From: Caulobacter sp. BP25
GTDB lineage: Bacteria; Pseudomonadota; Alphaproteobacteria; Caulobacterales; Caulobacteraceae
Length of the DNA stretch: 64,000 bases
Direction: 5' to 3'
Assembly (NCBI RefSeq): GCF_002737755.1
Contig: NZ_PEGH01000010.1
Span: 124,001-188,000, forward strand
The notes beneath the pieces were generated by a model. It saw only the letters and a list, made by a program, of their open reading frames with translations, had not been told where the DNA came from and ran no database searches. Position 1 is the stretch's first letter; each line of letters begins with the position of its first letter. Below, piece by piece: positions 56,123-64,000 of the stretch. The position numbers and the translations under genes are program-made.

Positions 56123-59100
56123 GCGGCGAGCAGAACAAGCCTGACCTGGCGGAGACGGTCGCTCCGGCGGCGGAGGCCGCGAGCGAGACCGCCGTCAAGG
56201 CCGCCAAGAAGCTCGGCTGGGGCGGAGGCATATTGATCGCCGCAGCGATCCTGGCGGCTCTCCTGGTCATCATGGCCGGAGGCCTGCGCCTGGCGCCGAT
56301 CACGCCACAGGGGCGGATGTTCCTAGAGGCCCGCGCCTCCGGGCTGAAGCTCGGCCGTATAGGCAAGCTGCAGATCGAGGGCTTGTCGGGTGATATCTGG
56401 AAGGATTTTGGCGTCCGCCGCCTGACGATCTCGGACGAGAAGGGCGTCTGGCTCGAAGCGCACGACCTTCGCGTGGCTTGGCGCGCAACAGAGCTGTTCG
56501 GCCGCCGCTTCCATGCCGAGCGGATCGACGCGCGTGATGTGATCGTGCTGCGTCGCCCGACCCTTGGTCCCAAGGGCAAGTCCGGCTCGGCCCCTGTCTC
56601 GGTGGACCTTGACGCCTTTGCCTTCCGTTTGGTGACCCGGCCCGCGTTCAGCGGTCGCGATGGCGATTTCGACGTCGCCGGCGCCTATGAAATGGCGCGC
56701 CAGGGCGGTCAGAAGGGCAAGCTTTCCGTTGCTTCGCGGCTGCACGCCGGCGATCACCTGACTCTCGACTTCGATCTTGGTCGTTCCAAAAGTCTACATC
56801 TGGCCGCCGACGCGATCGAGGCCAATGGCGGTGCTATCGCCGGCGCCTTGGGATTGCCCGCCGACCGTCCCTTCGATTTGAAGGCCAGGGCCGATGGCAC
56901 GACGAGCCAGGCCGCCTTCGCCGTCCTAGCCAAGTCTGGGAGCGATACGCCTCTGGAGGCCAAAGGCGCCTGGACGCCCGAGGGCGGTTCCGCGGGCGGG
57001 CGCCTCGATCTTGGCGCCTCGCGCCTCACGCAGCGGCTTGAGCGGATGTTCGGGCCTCAGGCCAGTTTCACGATCGACGGGAAGAGGGCGACCGATGACG
57101 GCCTTTCGACGCTGCTACTGGAAGTGCGTGCTGAAAACCTGACCCTCCGGGCGCAGGGGCTGGCCGATCTCGCCAAACGACGTACCGGCCCAGATGGCCT
57201 CGCCTTCACCGCTCGTATCGGCTCGCTCAAGCGTGTGGTCTCGATCCCGCAGATGGGACAGGGACTGGCCGATGGGGTGTTCCGCCTGGAGAAGGGCGGC
57301 TTCTCCGTCGAGGGGACCGCCGACGTCGCCGACTTGGAGCTGCTGGGCTACCGCTTGAAGCGCGCCAAGGGACCGGCCTTGGTCCGCTGGGCCAAGGGCG
57401 AGCTGGAGATCAAGGCTCAGGCAACCACCTCGGGCGGCGGCGGTACGGGTCTCCTGGCTGTCCTGGGGGCGAGCCCGAAAGCGACGTTCGAGGGCGCGCG
57501 TGTCAAAGGGGGCCGCTTCCTCATCCGCTCGGCCCGCATTGACGCCCCAAACCTGATCGTAACTGGCAAAGGCGAGCGTCGCGTGCTCGGCGGACTGTCG
57601 TTCGATGGCGAGATGAAGGTCGCCAGCTTGGGTCCGGTGCGTCCCGGCGCCAGGGGCTCTGTCAGCGCCAACTGGTCCGCCTCCAGCTTCGCCGGTCGAC
57701 CTTGGGCCTTTACTCTGGATAGCCGGGCATCGAACTTCGCCACCGGCTATGCCGAGCTTGATCGCCTGCTGGGCGCCGCGCCACAACTGAACGGCAAGGC
57801 CAGCTGGAACGAGGGGGTGCTGACGATCGCCGACGCGCGGCTGGAGGGGGCCTCGGCCAGCGCCAAGACTTCGGGCAAGCTTGGTCGCGGCCTGACCCTT
57901 GATTTTGGTTTGGACTGGACCGCGGCAGGGCCCTTCCGGGCTGGCCCGGTCGAGGTGGCCGGCAAGGCGAGTGGCGACGGAAGGATCAGCGGGACGCTGT
58001 CGGCTCCGCAGGCCGAGCTGAATGCTGACCTCGACGCGATCGACCTGCCCAGGCTGCCTTTGACCAAGGCGCGGCTCAATCTCGTCTTCGCCCGTGGCGC
58101 CAATGCGACTGACGGAACGATTTCCCTTCAGGCCCAGAGCGCCTACGGGCCGGCGCGCGGACGGACGGCGTTCCAGTTCTCACCGGGGGGAATCGAGCTC
58201 ACCGATCTCGACATCGACGCCGGCGGCGCCAAGGCGAAGGGGGCAATGTCCCTACGTGATGGCCTGCCGGCGACAGCGGATTTAAACGTGGCCATAGGGC
58301 CGGGCGCCTTCATCCCGCAAGGACAGGTCAAGGGCTCGGCGCGCATCGTCGATGCGCCCGGCGGCGGAGCGGCCAGCGCGATCCTGAACCTCACGGCGCA
58401 AGACGTAGGCTTTGGTGGTTGGAAGGTCCGCACGGCGGCGATCAAGGCCGACGGACCGCTTTCGCGCCTCCCGCTCTCCATTGACGCGCGCGGCGATGCC
58501 CCCAACGGTCGCTGGCGTTTGGGTGGCTCGGGTGAACTGACGCAGATCGGGCGTAACTATGACCTGACGCTGAACGCGGCGGGGCGGCTGGGGCGCACCG
58601 AAATCAAGACGAATGAGGCGGCCAAGCTGCGGTTCGGCGACGGCCCAATCCAGGCCCGGCTGCGGCTAGCGGTCGACAAGGGACGGGCGGATATCGACGC
58701 TGATCTTGGGGGCGCCACCGCCATGCTTAAGGCCGAGCTGGCGGAGGTCACTTTGACCGCCTTCAACCCTGATCTCGACGGCGATATCGACGGTTCATTC
58801 AATTTGCGCGGCCAAGGCGAGACGCTGGGCGGCGACTTCACCATGCGCCTCTCCAACGCACGTGAGCGCGGCGCCAAGGTGGAGCAGTCGCTAGACGCCA
58901 AGATCCATGGCGACCTGACCGACAGCCAGCTGACCATCGTCGCCGATGGCGATAACCGCCAGGGGCTCAAGGCGGAAGCCAATCTTGTCCTACCCGTCGA
59001 AGCCTCGGCCGAGCCGCTACGACTGGTGATCAACAAGAGGCGCGGTGTGCAAGGTCGGTTCTCCGCCCAGGGCGAGATCAAGCCGCTGTGGAATCTCCTA

Positions 59101-60315
59101 ATGGGCGCTGACCGCTCGCTGTCTGGACGGATCAACCTGCAGGCCAGCCTGGGCGGCACGCTCGCCGATCCGCGCTTGCTGGGCACGGCCACTCTCGATG
59201 ACGGCGGCTTCGAGGACGGCCAGACTGGGCTTCGACTGCGCAACGTGACCCTACGCTCGGCCATGGCCGACAACGCGATCGACGTACTACAGGCCGTCGG
59301 CCAAGACGGGCAGGGCGGGTCGATCTCAGGCATCGGGCGGATCAGCCTGGCGCGCGATGGGATCGGCAACTTCAAGCTGGACATGAAGAGCTTCCGGCTG
59401 ATCGACAACGACCTAGCCTCGGCTGTGGCGACGGGCTCGGCGACGGTCAACCGCTCTGCGGACGGCAAGATCAAGCTCTCTGGCGCGGTGACTCTCGACC
59501 GCGCCGATGTCTCGGCCCAGACCAAGACGCCCGCAGGCGTCGTGGCGATGGATGTCGTCGAGCGCAATAGGCCGCAGGACCTTGACCAGGGGCTGCAGCG
59601 CCGTCCGACCACCGGCGGGATGATCCTGGACCTGGATCTGAAGGCGTCGCGTCGGGTCTTCGTCCGGGGGCGCGGTCTGGACGTCGAGCTCTCTCTGGAC
59701 GCCCACGTCGGCGGCACCTCGCTGGCGCCGTCGCTTGGTGGTGTCGCCCGCGTGGTGCGGGGCGAATATGACTTTGCCGGCAAGCGTTTCGAGTTCGATG
59801 ACGATGGCACGGTGTATCTGGCGAGCCAGCTGGATCGTATCCGGCTGGATCTCTCGGCGACGCGCCAAGACACCTCGCTGACGGCCGTCGTCCAGATAAA
59901 AGGAACGGCCGCAAAGCCGGAGATCACCCTGACCTCGAAACCCGAACTGCCAAGCGACGAGGTGCTGAGCCAGGTGCTGTTTGGCTCGTCGGCCGCGCAG
60001 TTGTCACCGATCGAGGCGGCGCAGTTGGCGTCGGCTCTGGCGGCTCTGGCCGGCGGCGGCGGCTTCGACGTAATCGGCAACCTGCGCAGTTTCGCCAGGC
60101 TTGATCGGCTGGCCTTCGCCGAGGGCGCCACCGGCATGACCGTGGCCGGCGGCAAGTACCTGACCGACGACGTCTATCTCGAGATCATTGGCGGTGGTCG
60201 CGAAGGTCCGGCGGCCCAGGTCGAGTGGCGTGTCCGGCGAACACTCTCGCTGGTTTCGCGGATCGGTGGCCAGAACGACGCTAAGCTCTCGGTACGTTGG
60301 CGCAAGGACTACTAA
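56119..60315 (+). CDS. tamB: translocation and assembly module TamB (DUF490)
   Basis: 1398-aa AsmA-like protein with one N-terminal transmembrane helix (about 33-55) and a very long periplasmic beta-groove. It spans the envelope to meet TamA; the family is implicated in phospholipid transport and barrel assembly. The C-terminal DUF490/TamB domain begins around 1050, and the end contains GKRFEFDDDGTVYL and PSDEVLSQVLFG. Gly-, Ala- and Asp-rich repeats fill the middle. The start is TTG 56119, overlapping the tamA stop. E. coli TamB is 1259 aa, so this one is slightly long. Confidence 0.92.
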   Translation: MSGEQNKPDLAETVAPAAEAASETAVKAAKKLGWGGGILIAAAILAALLVIMAGGLRLAPITPQGRMFLEARASGLKLGRIGKLQIEGLSGDIWKDFGVRRLTISDEKGVWLEAHDLRVAWRATELFGRRFHAERIDARDVIVLRRPTLGPKGKSGSAPVSVDLDAFAFRLVTRPAFSGRDGDFDVAGAYEMARQGGQKGKLSVASRLHAGDHLTLDFDLGRSKSLHLAADAIEANGGAIAGALGLPADRPFDLKARADGTTSQAAFAVLAKSGSDTPLEAKGAWTPEGGSAGGRLDLGASRLTQRLERMFGPQASFTIDGKRATDDGLSTLLLEVRAENLTLRAQGLADLAKRRTGPDGLAFTARIGSLKRVVSIPQMGQGLADGVFRLEKGGFSVEGTADVADLELLGYRLKRAKGPALVRWAKGELEIKAQATTSGGGGTGLLAVLGASPKATFEGARVKGGRFLIRSARIDAPNLIVTGKGERRVLGGLSFDGEMKVASLGPVRPGARGSVSANWSASSFAGRPWAFTLDSRASNFATGYAELDRLLGAAPQLNGKASWNEGVLTIADARLEGASASAKTSGKLGRGLTLDFGLDWTAAGPFRAGPVEVAGKASGDGRISGTLSAPQAELNADLDAIDLPRLPLTKARLNLVFARGANATDGTISLQAQSAYGPARGRTAFQFSPGGIELTDLDIDAGGAKAKGAMSLRDGLPATADLNVAIGPGAFIPQGQVKGSARIVDAPGGGAASAILNLTAQDVGFGGWKVRTAAIKADGPLSRLPLSIDARGDAPNGRWRLGGSGELTQIGRNYDLTLNAAGRLGRTEIKTNEAAKLRFGDGPIQARLRLAVDKGRADIDADLGGATAMLKAELAEVTLTAFNPDLDGDIDGSFNLRGQGETLGGDFTMRLSNARERGAKVEQSLDAKIHGDLTDSQLTIVADGDNRQGLKAEANLVLPVEASAEPLRLVINKRRGVQGRFSAQGEIKPLWNLLMGADRSLSGRINLQASLGGTLADPRLLGTATLDDGGFEDGQTGLRLRNVTLRSAMADNAIDVLQAVGQDGQGGSISGIGRISLARDGIGNFKLDMKSFRLIDNDLASAVATGSATVNRSADGKIKLSGAVTLDRADVSAQTKTPAGVVAMDVVERNRPQDLDQGLQRRPTTGGMILDLDLKASRRVFVRGRGLDVELSLDAHVGGTSLAPSLGGVARVVRGEYDFAGKRFEFDDDGTVYLASQLDRIRLDLSATRQDTSLTAVVQIKGTAAKPEITLTSKPELPSDEVLSQVLFGSSAAQLSPIEAAQLASALAALAGGGGFDVIGNLRSFARLDRLAFAEGATGMTVAGGKYLTDDVYLEIIGGGREGPAAQVEWRVRRTLSLVSRIGGQNDAKLSVRWRKDY

Positions 60316-60338
60316 ACAGGCGGGGGGCTTGCGCTACG

Positions 60339-60357
60339 TTTCGAACTCGGTTCGAAA
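60339..60357. repeat. inverted repeat TTTCGAAC-TCG-GTTCGAAA upstream of the ast operon
   Basis: Perfect 8-bp arms with a three-base spacer, about 110 bases upstream of the M20 gene start. The size and symmetry fit a dimeric repressor or activator site. It is not followed by a T-run, but it lies 23 bases after the tamB stop, so a role as a 3' hairpin for tamB cannot be excluded. Confidence 0.45.
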
Positions 60358-60395
60358 TAGGCGGGCTCCAGCAAGGCTGTTGCGCGGGCCATCGG

Positions 60396-60413
60396 TTACC
60401 TCGCTCAAGGTAA
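60396..60413. repeat. inverted repeat TTACCT-N6-AGGTAA upstream of the ast operon
   Basis: Perfect 6-bp arms separated by six bases, about 55 bases before the start of the M20 hydrolase gene and 38 bases after the first inverted repeat. It is in a good position for an operator controlling arginine catabolic genes. The regulator is unknown. Confidence 0.4.
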
Positions 60414-60467
60414 GCACGATTTGCCCGCGGCCCTTGGTTATTGTGACTAAGGGAGGACAAGCTTTTG

Positions 60468-61724
60468 ATGCGTCTTGATAAAGAAGACCGCGCTGTTCTG
60501 GACCACATCGCGCAGGACGGCGGTCAGATCGTCGACCGCGCCGTCGGCTGGTGTGCGATCAACTCCGGCAGCCGGCATCTCATGGGCCTGGAGCGCCAGC
60601 GACAGGTTCTTATGGACGCCGCAGCCGGCTTGCCGGCCGCTCCTGTGGAAATCCCCCTGACGCCGTCGCGCGAGATCGCCGCTGATGGTCGGGAGACCGA
60701 ACTGGCTCACCCGCCTTCGCTGGCGGTGATCGTGCGACCAGAGGCGCCGGTCCAGGTCGTGCTGACCGGGCACTATGACACGGTCTATTCCGAGACTAGC
60801 GCCTTCCAGCAAGTCCGCACGCGTCCCGACGGCGCGCTTCACGGTCCCGGGATTGCCGACATGAAGGGTGGCATATCAGTGATGCTGGCGGCGCTGGCGG
60901 CGTTCGAGCGCCACCCCGCCGCCGGTAATCTTGGCTATCGCGTGCTGCTCTCGCCCGATGAGGAGATTGGCTCTATCGCCTCAGCGCCCGTGCTCGCCGA
61001 TTGCGCCCGGCGCGGCCATGTGGGCCTGACCTACGAACCGGCCCTGGCCGACGGGGCGCTGGCCTCGGCGCGCAAGGGGTCCGGTAACTTCCATATCGTC
61101 GTCCATGGCCGCGCCGCTCATGCCGGCCGCGACTTCGCCGCCGGACGCAACGCGGTGATCGGCGCGGCGCGGATCGCCGAGCGGCTGCACGCCCTGAACG
61201 GCGAGCGGGATGGGGTCACCGTCAATGTCGCCAGGATCGACGGCGGCGCGCCGCTCAATATGGTGCCTGACGTCGCGGTGGTCCGTTTCAACGTCCGTTT
61301 TCCGGAACCGGACGCTGCGGCTTGGTTCGAGGCCCAAGTCGCCCGCATCGTCGCCGAACCTGGAGACGATCTGCACGTTCACCTGCACGGCGGGATTACG
61401 CGCGGCGCCAAGCCTTTCAACGCCGCTCAGCAGCGCCTCTTCGGCGCGGTGAAGGAGGTTGGCGCATTGCTGGGCCAGGAGATCGTGTGGAAGCGGTCCG
61501 GCGGCGTATGCGAGGGCAACAACCTGTTCGCTTCGGGCTTGCCGAACGTCGACACCCTGGGGGTGCGCGGCGGCGACATCCACAGCGAGGCCGAGCACGC
61601 CTGGCCTGAGAGTTTCGTCGAGCGTGCTCAGCTCTCGGCTCTGATCCTGACGAAGCTGGCGACCGGCATGATCGACGCCCGCGCGATTCACGCCGCCATG
61701 GACACTCTGGGGGAGACCCACTGA
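60468..61724 (+). CDS. M20-family amidohydrolase, first gene of the ast operon
   Basis: 418-aa zinc-dependent M20 hydrolase of the carboxypeptidase G2/ArgE/DapE type. Metal ligands are His102 in TGHYDTV, Asp131 in GIADMKGG (bridging), Glu165-Glu166 in SPDEEIG and a C-terminal His in DIHSEAEH. M20 enzymes remove acyl groups or terminal amino acids; DapE removes succinyl groups. Being directly upstream of astA with no gap, it may act on a succinylated intermediate of arginine breakdown, replacing the classical AstE. This is inference. A strong GGGAGGA lies nine bases before the ATG at 60468. Confidence 0.87.
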   Translation: MRLDKEDRAVLDHIAQDGGQIVDRAVGWCAINSGSRHLMGLERQRQVLMDAAAGLPAAPVEIPLTPSREIAADGRETELAHPPSLAVIVRPEAPVQVVLTGHYDTVYSETSAFQQVRTRPDGALHGPGIADMKGGISVMLAALAAFERHPAAGNLGYRVLLSPDEEIGSIASAPVLADCARRGHVGLTYEPALADGALASARKGSGNFHIVVHGRAAHAGRDFAAGRNAVIGAARIAERLHALNGERDGVTVNVARIDGGAPLNMVPDVAVVRFNVRFPEPDAAAWFEAQVARIVAEPGDDLHVHLHGGITRGAKPFNAAQQRLFGAVKEVGALLGQEIVWKRSGGVCEGNNLFASGLPNVDTLGVRGGDIHSEAEHAWPESFVERAQLSALILTKLATGMIDARAIHAAMDTLGETH

Positions 61725-62729
61725 ATGCTCGTCGTTCGCCCTGCCGGCCCCGCCGACTTCGACGCTCTGATGGAGCTGGCCGTGCTTTCAGGGCGTGGTT
61801 TCACCAGCTTGCCGGAGGACGAGCCGACCCTCCGTACGCGCCTGGCGCTGTCCGAGGCCAGCTTCAAGGCTGGCGTCGCCCCGCCCGAGGCCTGGTACAC
61901 CCTGATGCTGGAGGACCTCGACGCCGGGTCGGTTGAGGGCGTTGCGGGGGTCAAGGCCGGTGTAGGCGTCAAACGGCCGTTCTTTTCGTTCCGGGTTGTG
62001 ACCCTGGCTCAGTCGTCCCCGACCTTGGAGATGCGCTTCGACCACAAGGCCCTCGTGCTGGTGAACGAATGCGCGGGTTGGTCCGAGGTCGGCTCGCTGT
62101 TCCTGCGGCCCGAGAAACGCAAGGGCGGAGCGGGCCGCCTGCTGGCGCAGTCACGCTACATGCTGATCGGCATCGAGCCGCAGCGTTTCGCCGAGATGGT
62201 GCTGGCCGAGCTGCGTGGCTGGTTCGACGAAGACGGCCGCTGTCCCTTCTGGGAGCATGTCGCGCACAAGTTCTTCCGCCTTGGCTTCGACCAGGCAGAT
62301 TTGATGAGCGCCTCGACGGACGGCCAATTCATCCTGGATCTCGCCCCACGCCACCCGATCTATACCGAACTCCTTCCCGAGGAAGCCCGTGACGTCATCG
62401 GCCGGGTCCACCGCGACGGCGAGGCGGCGCGGGCCATGCTGGAGCGCGAGGGGTTCCGCTACCAGGGCCTCGTCGATCTGTTCGACGCCGGCCCGACCGT
62501 TGCCTGTCCCCGCGACGACATCCGCACGGTGCGCGACGCCAAGCGGTTGCGGGTCAAGGCGGGCGAGGATGCGTTCGGCGAAGAGGCGCTGATCTCGACA
62601 GGCGACGTGGCCCGGTTTCGGGCGATCCGAGCGCCTGTGTTGATCGACGGTGATGCGGCTATTCTCGGACGCGAGGCGTTGGAGGCGCTCGGCGTCTGCG
62701 AAGGCGAAGTGGTGCGGGTGAAGGCATGA
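61725..62729 (+). CDS. astA: arginine N-succinyltransferase
   Basis: 334-aa first enzyme of the arginine succinyltransferase (AST) pathway, transferring succinyl from succinyl-CoA to arginine. The N-terminal VVRPAGPADFDALMELA and the SLFLRPEKRKGGAGRLLAQSRYM, FWEHVAHKFFRL and LDLAPRHPIYTELLP segments are characteristic. The ATG directly follows the stop of the M20 gene, and astD begins within its stop codon (ATGA), so the genes form one operon. The pathway lets the cell use arginine as nitrogen and carbon source. Confidence 0.95.
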   Translation: MLVVRPAGPADFDALMELAVLSGRGFTSLPEDEPTLRTRLALSEASFKAGVAPPEAWYTLMLEDLDAGSVEGVAGVKAGVGVKRPFFSFRVVTLAQSSPTLEMRFDHKALVLVNECAGWSEVGSLFLRPEKRKGGAGRLLAQSRYMLIGIEPQRFAEMVLAELRGWFDEDGRCPFWEHVAHKFFRLGFDQADLMSASTDGQFILDLAPRHPIYTELLPEEARDVIGRVHRDGEAARAMLEREGFRYQGLVDLFDAGPTVACPRDDIRTVRDAKRLRVKAGEDAFGEEALISTGDVARFRAIRAPVLIDGDAAILGREALEALGVCEGEVVRVKA

Positions 62730-64000
62730 GCGTGTTCATCGACGGAAAGTGGCGCTCGGGCGAAGGTCCGGAGCTGATCTCGACTGACCCGGCGACGGGG
62801 GGGCGGTTTGGCGCGGGGCGACCGCACGCGAGACGGATGTCGGGCTGGCCGTCCAGGCTGCCCGGCGCGCTTTCCCAGACTGGACCGATCGTCCGCGCGA
62901 GGCGCGGATCGCGATCCTCCGTCGTTATAGGGACATCCTCGTCGAGCGCGCCGCCGCTTTCGCCGAAGCCTTGAGTCGAGAGACCGGCAAGGCGCTTTGG
63001 GAGACCAAGGCCGAGCTGGGCTCGATGGCCGGCAAGGTCGACCTGTCCATCAAGGCCTACGACGAGCGGACCGGCTCCACCGAGAACGCCATGCCGTTTG
63101 GCCGCGCGGTGTTGCGTCACCGCGCGCATGGCGTCATGGCCGTGCTGGGGCCGTTCAATTTTCCGGGTCATCTGCCGAACGGCCACATCGTGCCGGCGCT
63201 GCTGGCCGGCGATACAGTGGTGTTCAAGCCGTCCGAGGAAACCCCGCTGGCTGGCCAGCTGATGGTCGAGGCGCTGGAGGCGGCCGGCGTTCCCGCTGGC
63301 GTCGTCAATCTCGTGCAAGGAGGCCGTGAGACCGGCCAGGCCCTGATCGAGCAGGAGATCGACGGCCTGCTCTTCACCGGCTCGGCGGCGGCCGGGGCGT
63401 TCTTCCGACGCCACTTCGCTGATCGACCGGACGTGATCCTGGCGTTGGAGCTGGGCGGCAACAATCCGCTGGTCGTTTGGGACGCCGATGACGCAGAGGC
63501 GGTCGCCGCCCTGGTCGTGCAATCGGCCTACATCACCACCGGGCAGCGCTGCTCTTGCGCGCGGCGGCTGATCGTGCCGGACGACGCCTTTGGCAAAGCC
63601 GTGATCGAAGCGACTGCGGCGCTGGCTGATCGTCTTGCGATCGGCCCCTGGAACACCGAGGGTGAGCCCTTCATGGGCCCGCTCATCTCTGCCCGTGCGG
63701 CCAGGACGGCGAGCGCGGTGGCCGACGCATCGGGCGGCGACCGTATCCGGGCTCTCGGCCCCGTGGAAGGTCTTGGCGAGGCTTTCGTCACCCCAGGCTT
63801 GGTCGATGTGACGGGAGTCGACACACCTGATGAGGAACTCTTCGCGCCCTGGCTGCAGGTGCGCCGCGTGACCAGCTTCGACGACGCGGTGAGAGCGGCC
63901 AACGCCACGCGCTATGGTCTGTCGGCCGGACTTATCTCAAATGAGTCAAGGCGCTGGGAGGTGTTCCTCAATCGTATCAGGGCCGGGGTCGTGAACTGGA
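62726..64000 (+). pseudogene. astD: succinylglutamate-semialdehyde dehydrogenase, frameshifted and truncated at the window edge
   Basis: NAD-dependent aldehyde dehydrogenase oxidising N-succinylglutamate semialdehyde. The N-terminus MSVFIDGKWRSGEGPELISTDPATG opens in one frame; the conserved remainder (from Val-Trp-Arg-Gly-Ala-Thr) is in another. One extra G in the seven-G run at 62797-62803 joins them. Seen after it are VLGPFNFPGHLPNGHIVPAL, GLLFTGSAAAG, ALELGGNNP (catalytic Glu) and TTGQRCSCARRL (nucleophilic Cys). The gene runs off the right edge. The break is most likely a sequencing error. Confidence 0.85.

Noticed and set aside
58557..60155. 532-aa open frame antisense to tamB
   Set aside because: Ser/Arg/Pro-rich translation with no domain, opposite to a conserved TamB sequence.

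Overview
The window is a dense, GC-rich stretch of an alphaproteobacterial chromosome, almost certainly Caulobacter (C. vibrioides/crescentus lineage). The gene order (rpoZ-RSH-pyrE-pdxJ-acpS-lepB-rnc, era-NAT-recO, parC, motB, bio genes, gyrA, coaD, queA-tgt, tRNA-Lys, cysTWA, a small PilZ protein, tamA-tamB, ast genes) fits that lineage, and the PilZ protein carries R11-R12 and W75 as reported for the C. crescentus c-di-GMP receptor DgrA. I see no prophage, insertion sequence, CRISPR array or island; the window reads as core chromosome.

Layout: 0-7.7 kb holds NAD kinase, a DUF2336 protein, glycerol kinase, an exported lactonase plus GFOR/AAOR-like sugar oxidoreductase pair, a family-5 uracil-DNA glycosylase, a NYN-domain protein and folK. 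7.8-18.7 kb is a housekeeping block: rpoZ, the long RSH enzyme, pyrimidine, pyridoxal and ACP biosynthesis, signal peptidase, RNase III, Era, RecO, and an unusual Nramp-type transporter. 18.7-28.3 kb has PhoD-like phosphatase, parC, two tandem serine hydrolases and a quinone oxidoreductase / nitronate monooxygenase / SDR run. 28.3-39.7 kb has the N-end-rule transferase bpt, motB, bioD-bioF facing bioA, a DMT transporter, a lipoprotein, Cu/Zn SOD, gyrA and coaD. 39.7-50.6 kb has an alpha/beta hydrolase, three consecutive cyclophilins, queA-tgt, tRNA-Lys(TTT), a sulfate ABC transporter without an adjacent binding protein, and dgrA. 50.6-64 kb has a transglutaminase / alpha-E / ATP-grasp operon, tamA-tamB, and an arginine-succinyl catabolic operon (M20 hydrolase, astA, astD) running off the right edge.

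Four genes (a serine hydrolase, motB, tamA, astD) are each broken by one apparent single-base loss within or next to a G or C run. Restoring one base in each gives a full-length conserved protein, so uncorrected homopolymer errors are more likely than four independent pseudogenes.

The most interesting items are: phenylalanine in GyrA at the quinolone-pocket position usually occupied by Asp/Glu, with a Gln at the equivalent hot spot in ParC; three GANTC (CcrM) sites within 49 bp just upstream of parC; an M20 hydrolase where a succinylglutamate desuccinylase might be expected; the ATP-grasp/alpha-E/transglutaminase module of unknown product; two inverted repeats in front of the ast operon; mirrored leaders of bioF and bioA; and a hairpin burying the ribosome binding site of a lipoprotein gene.
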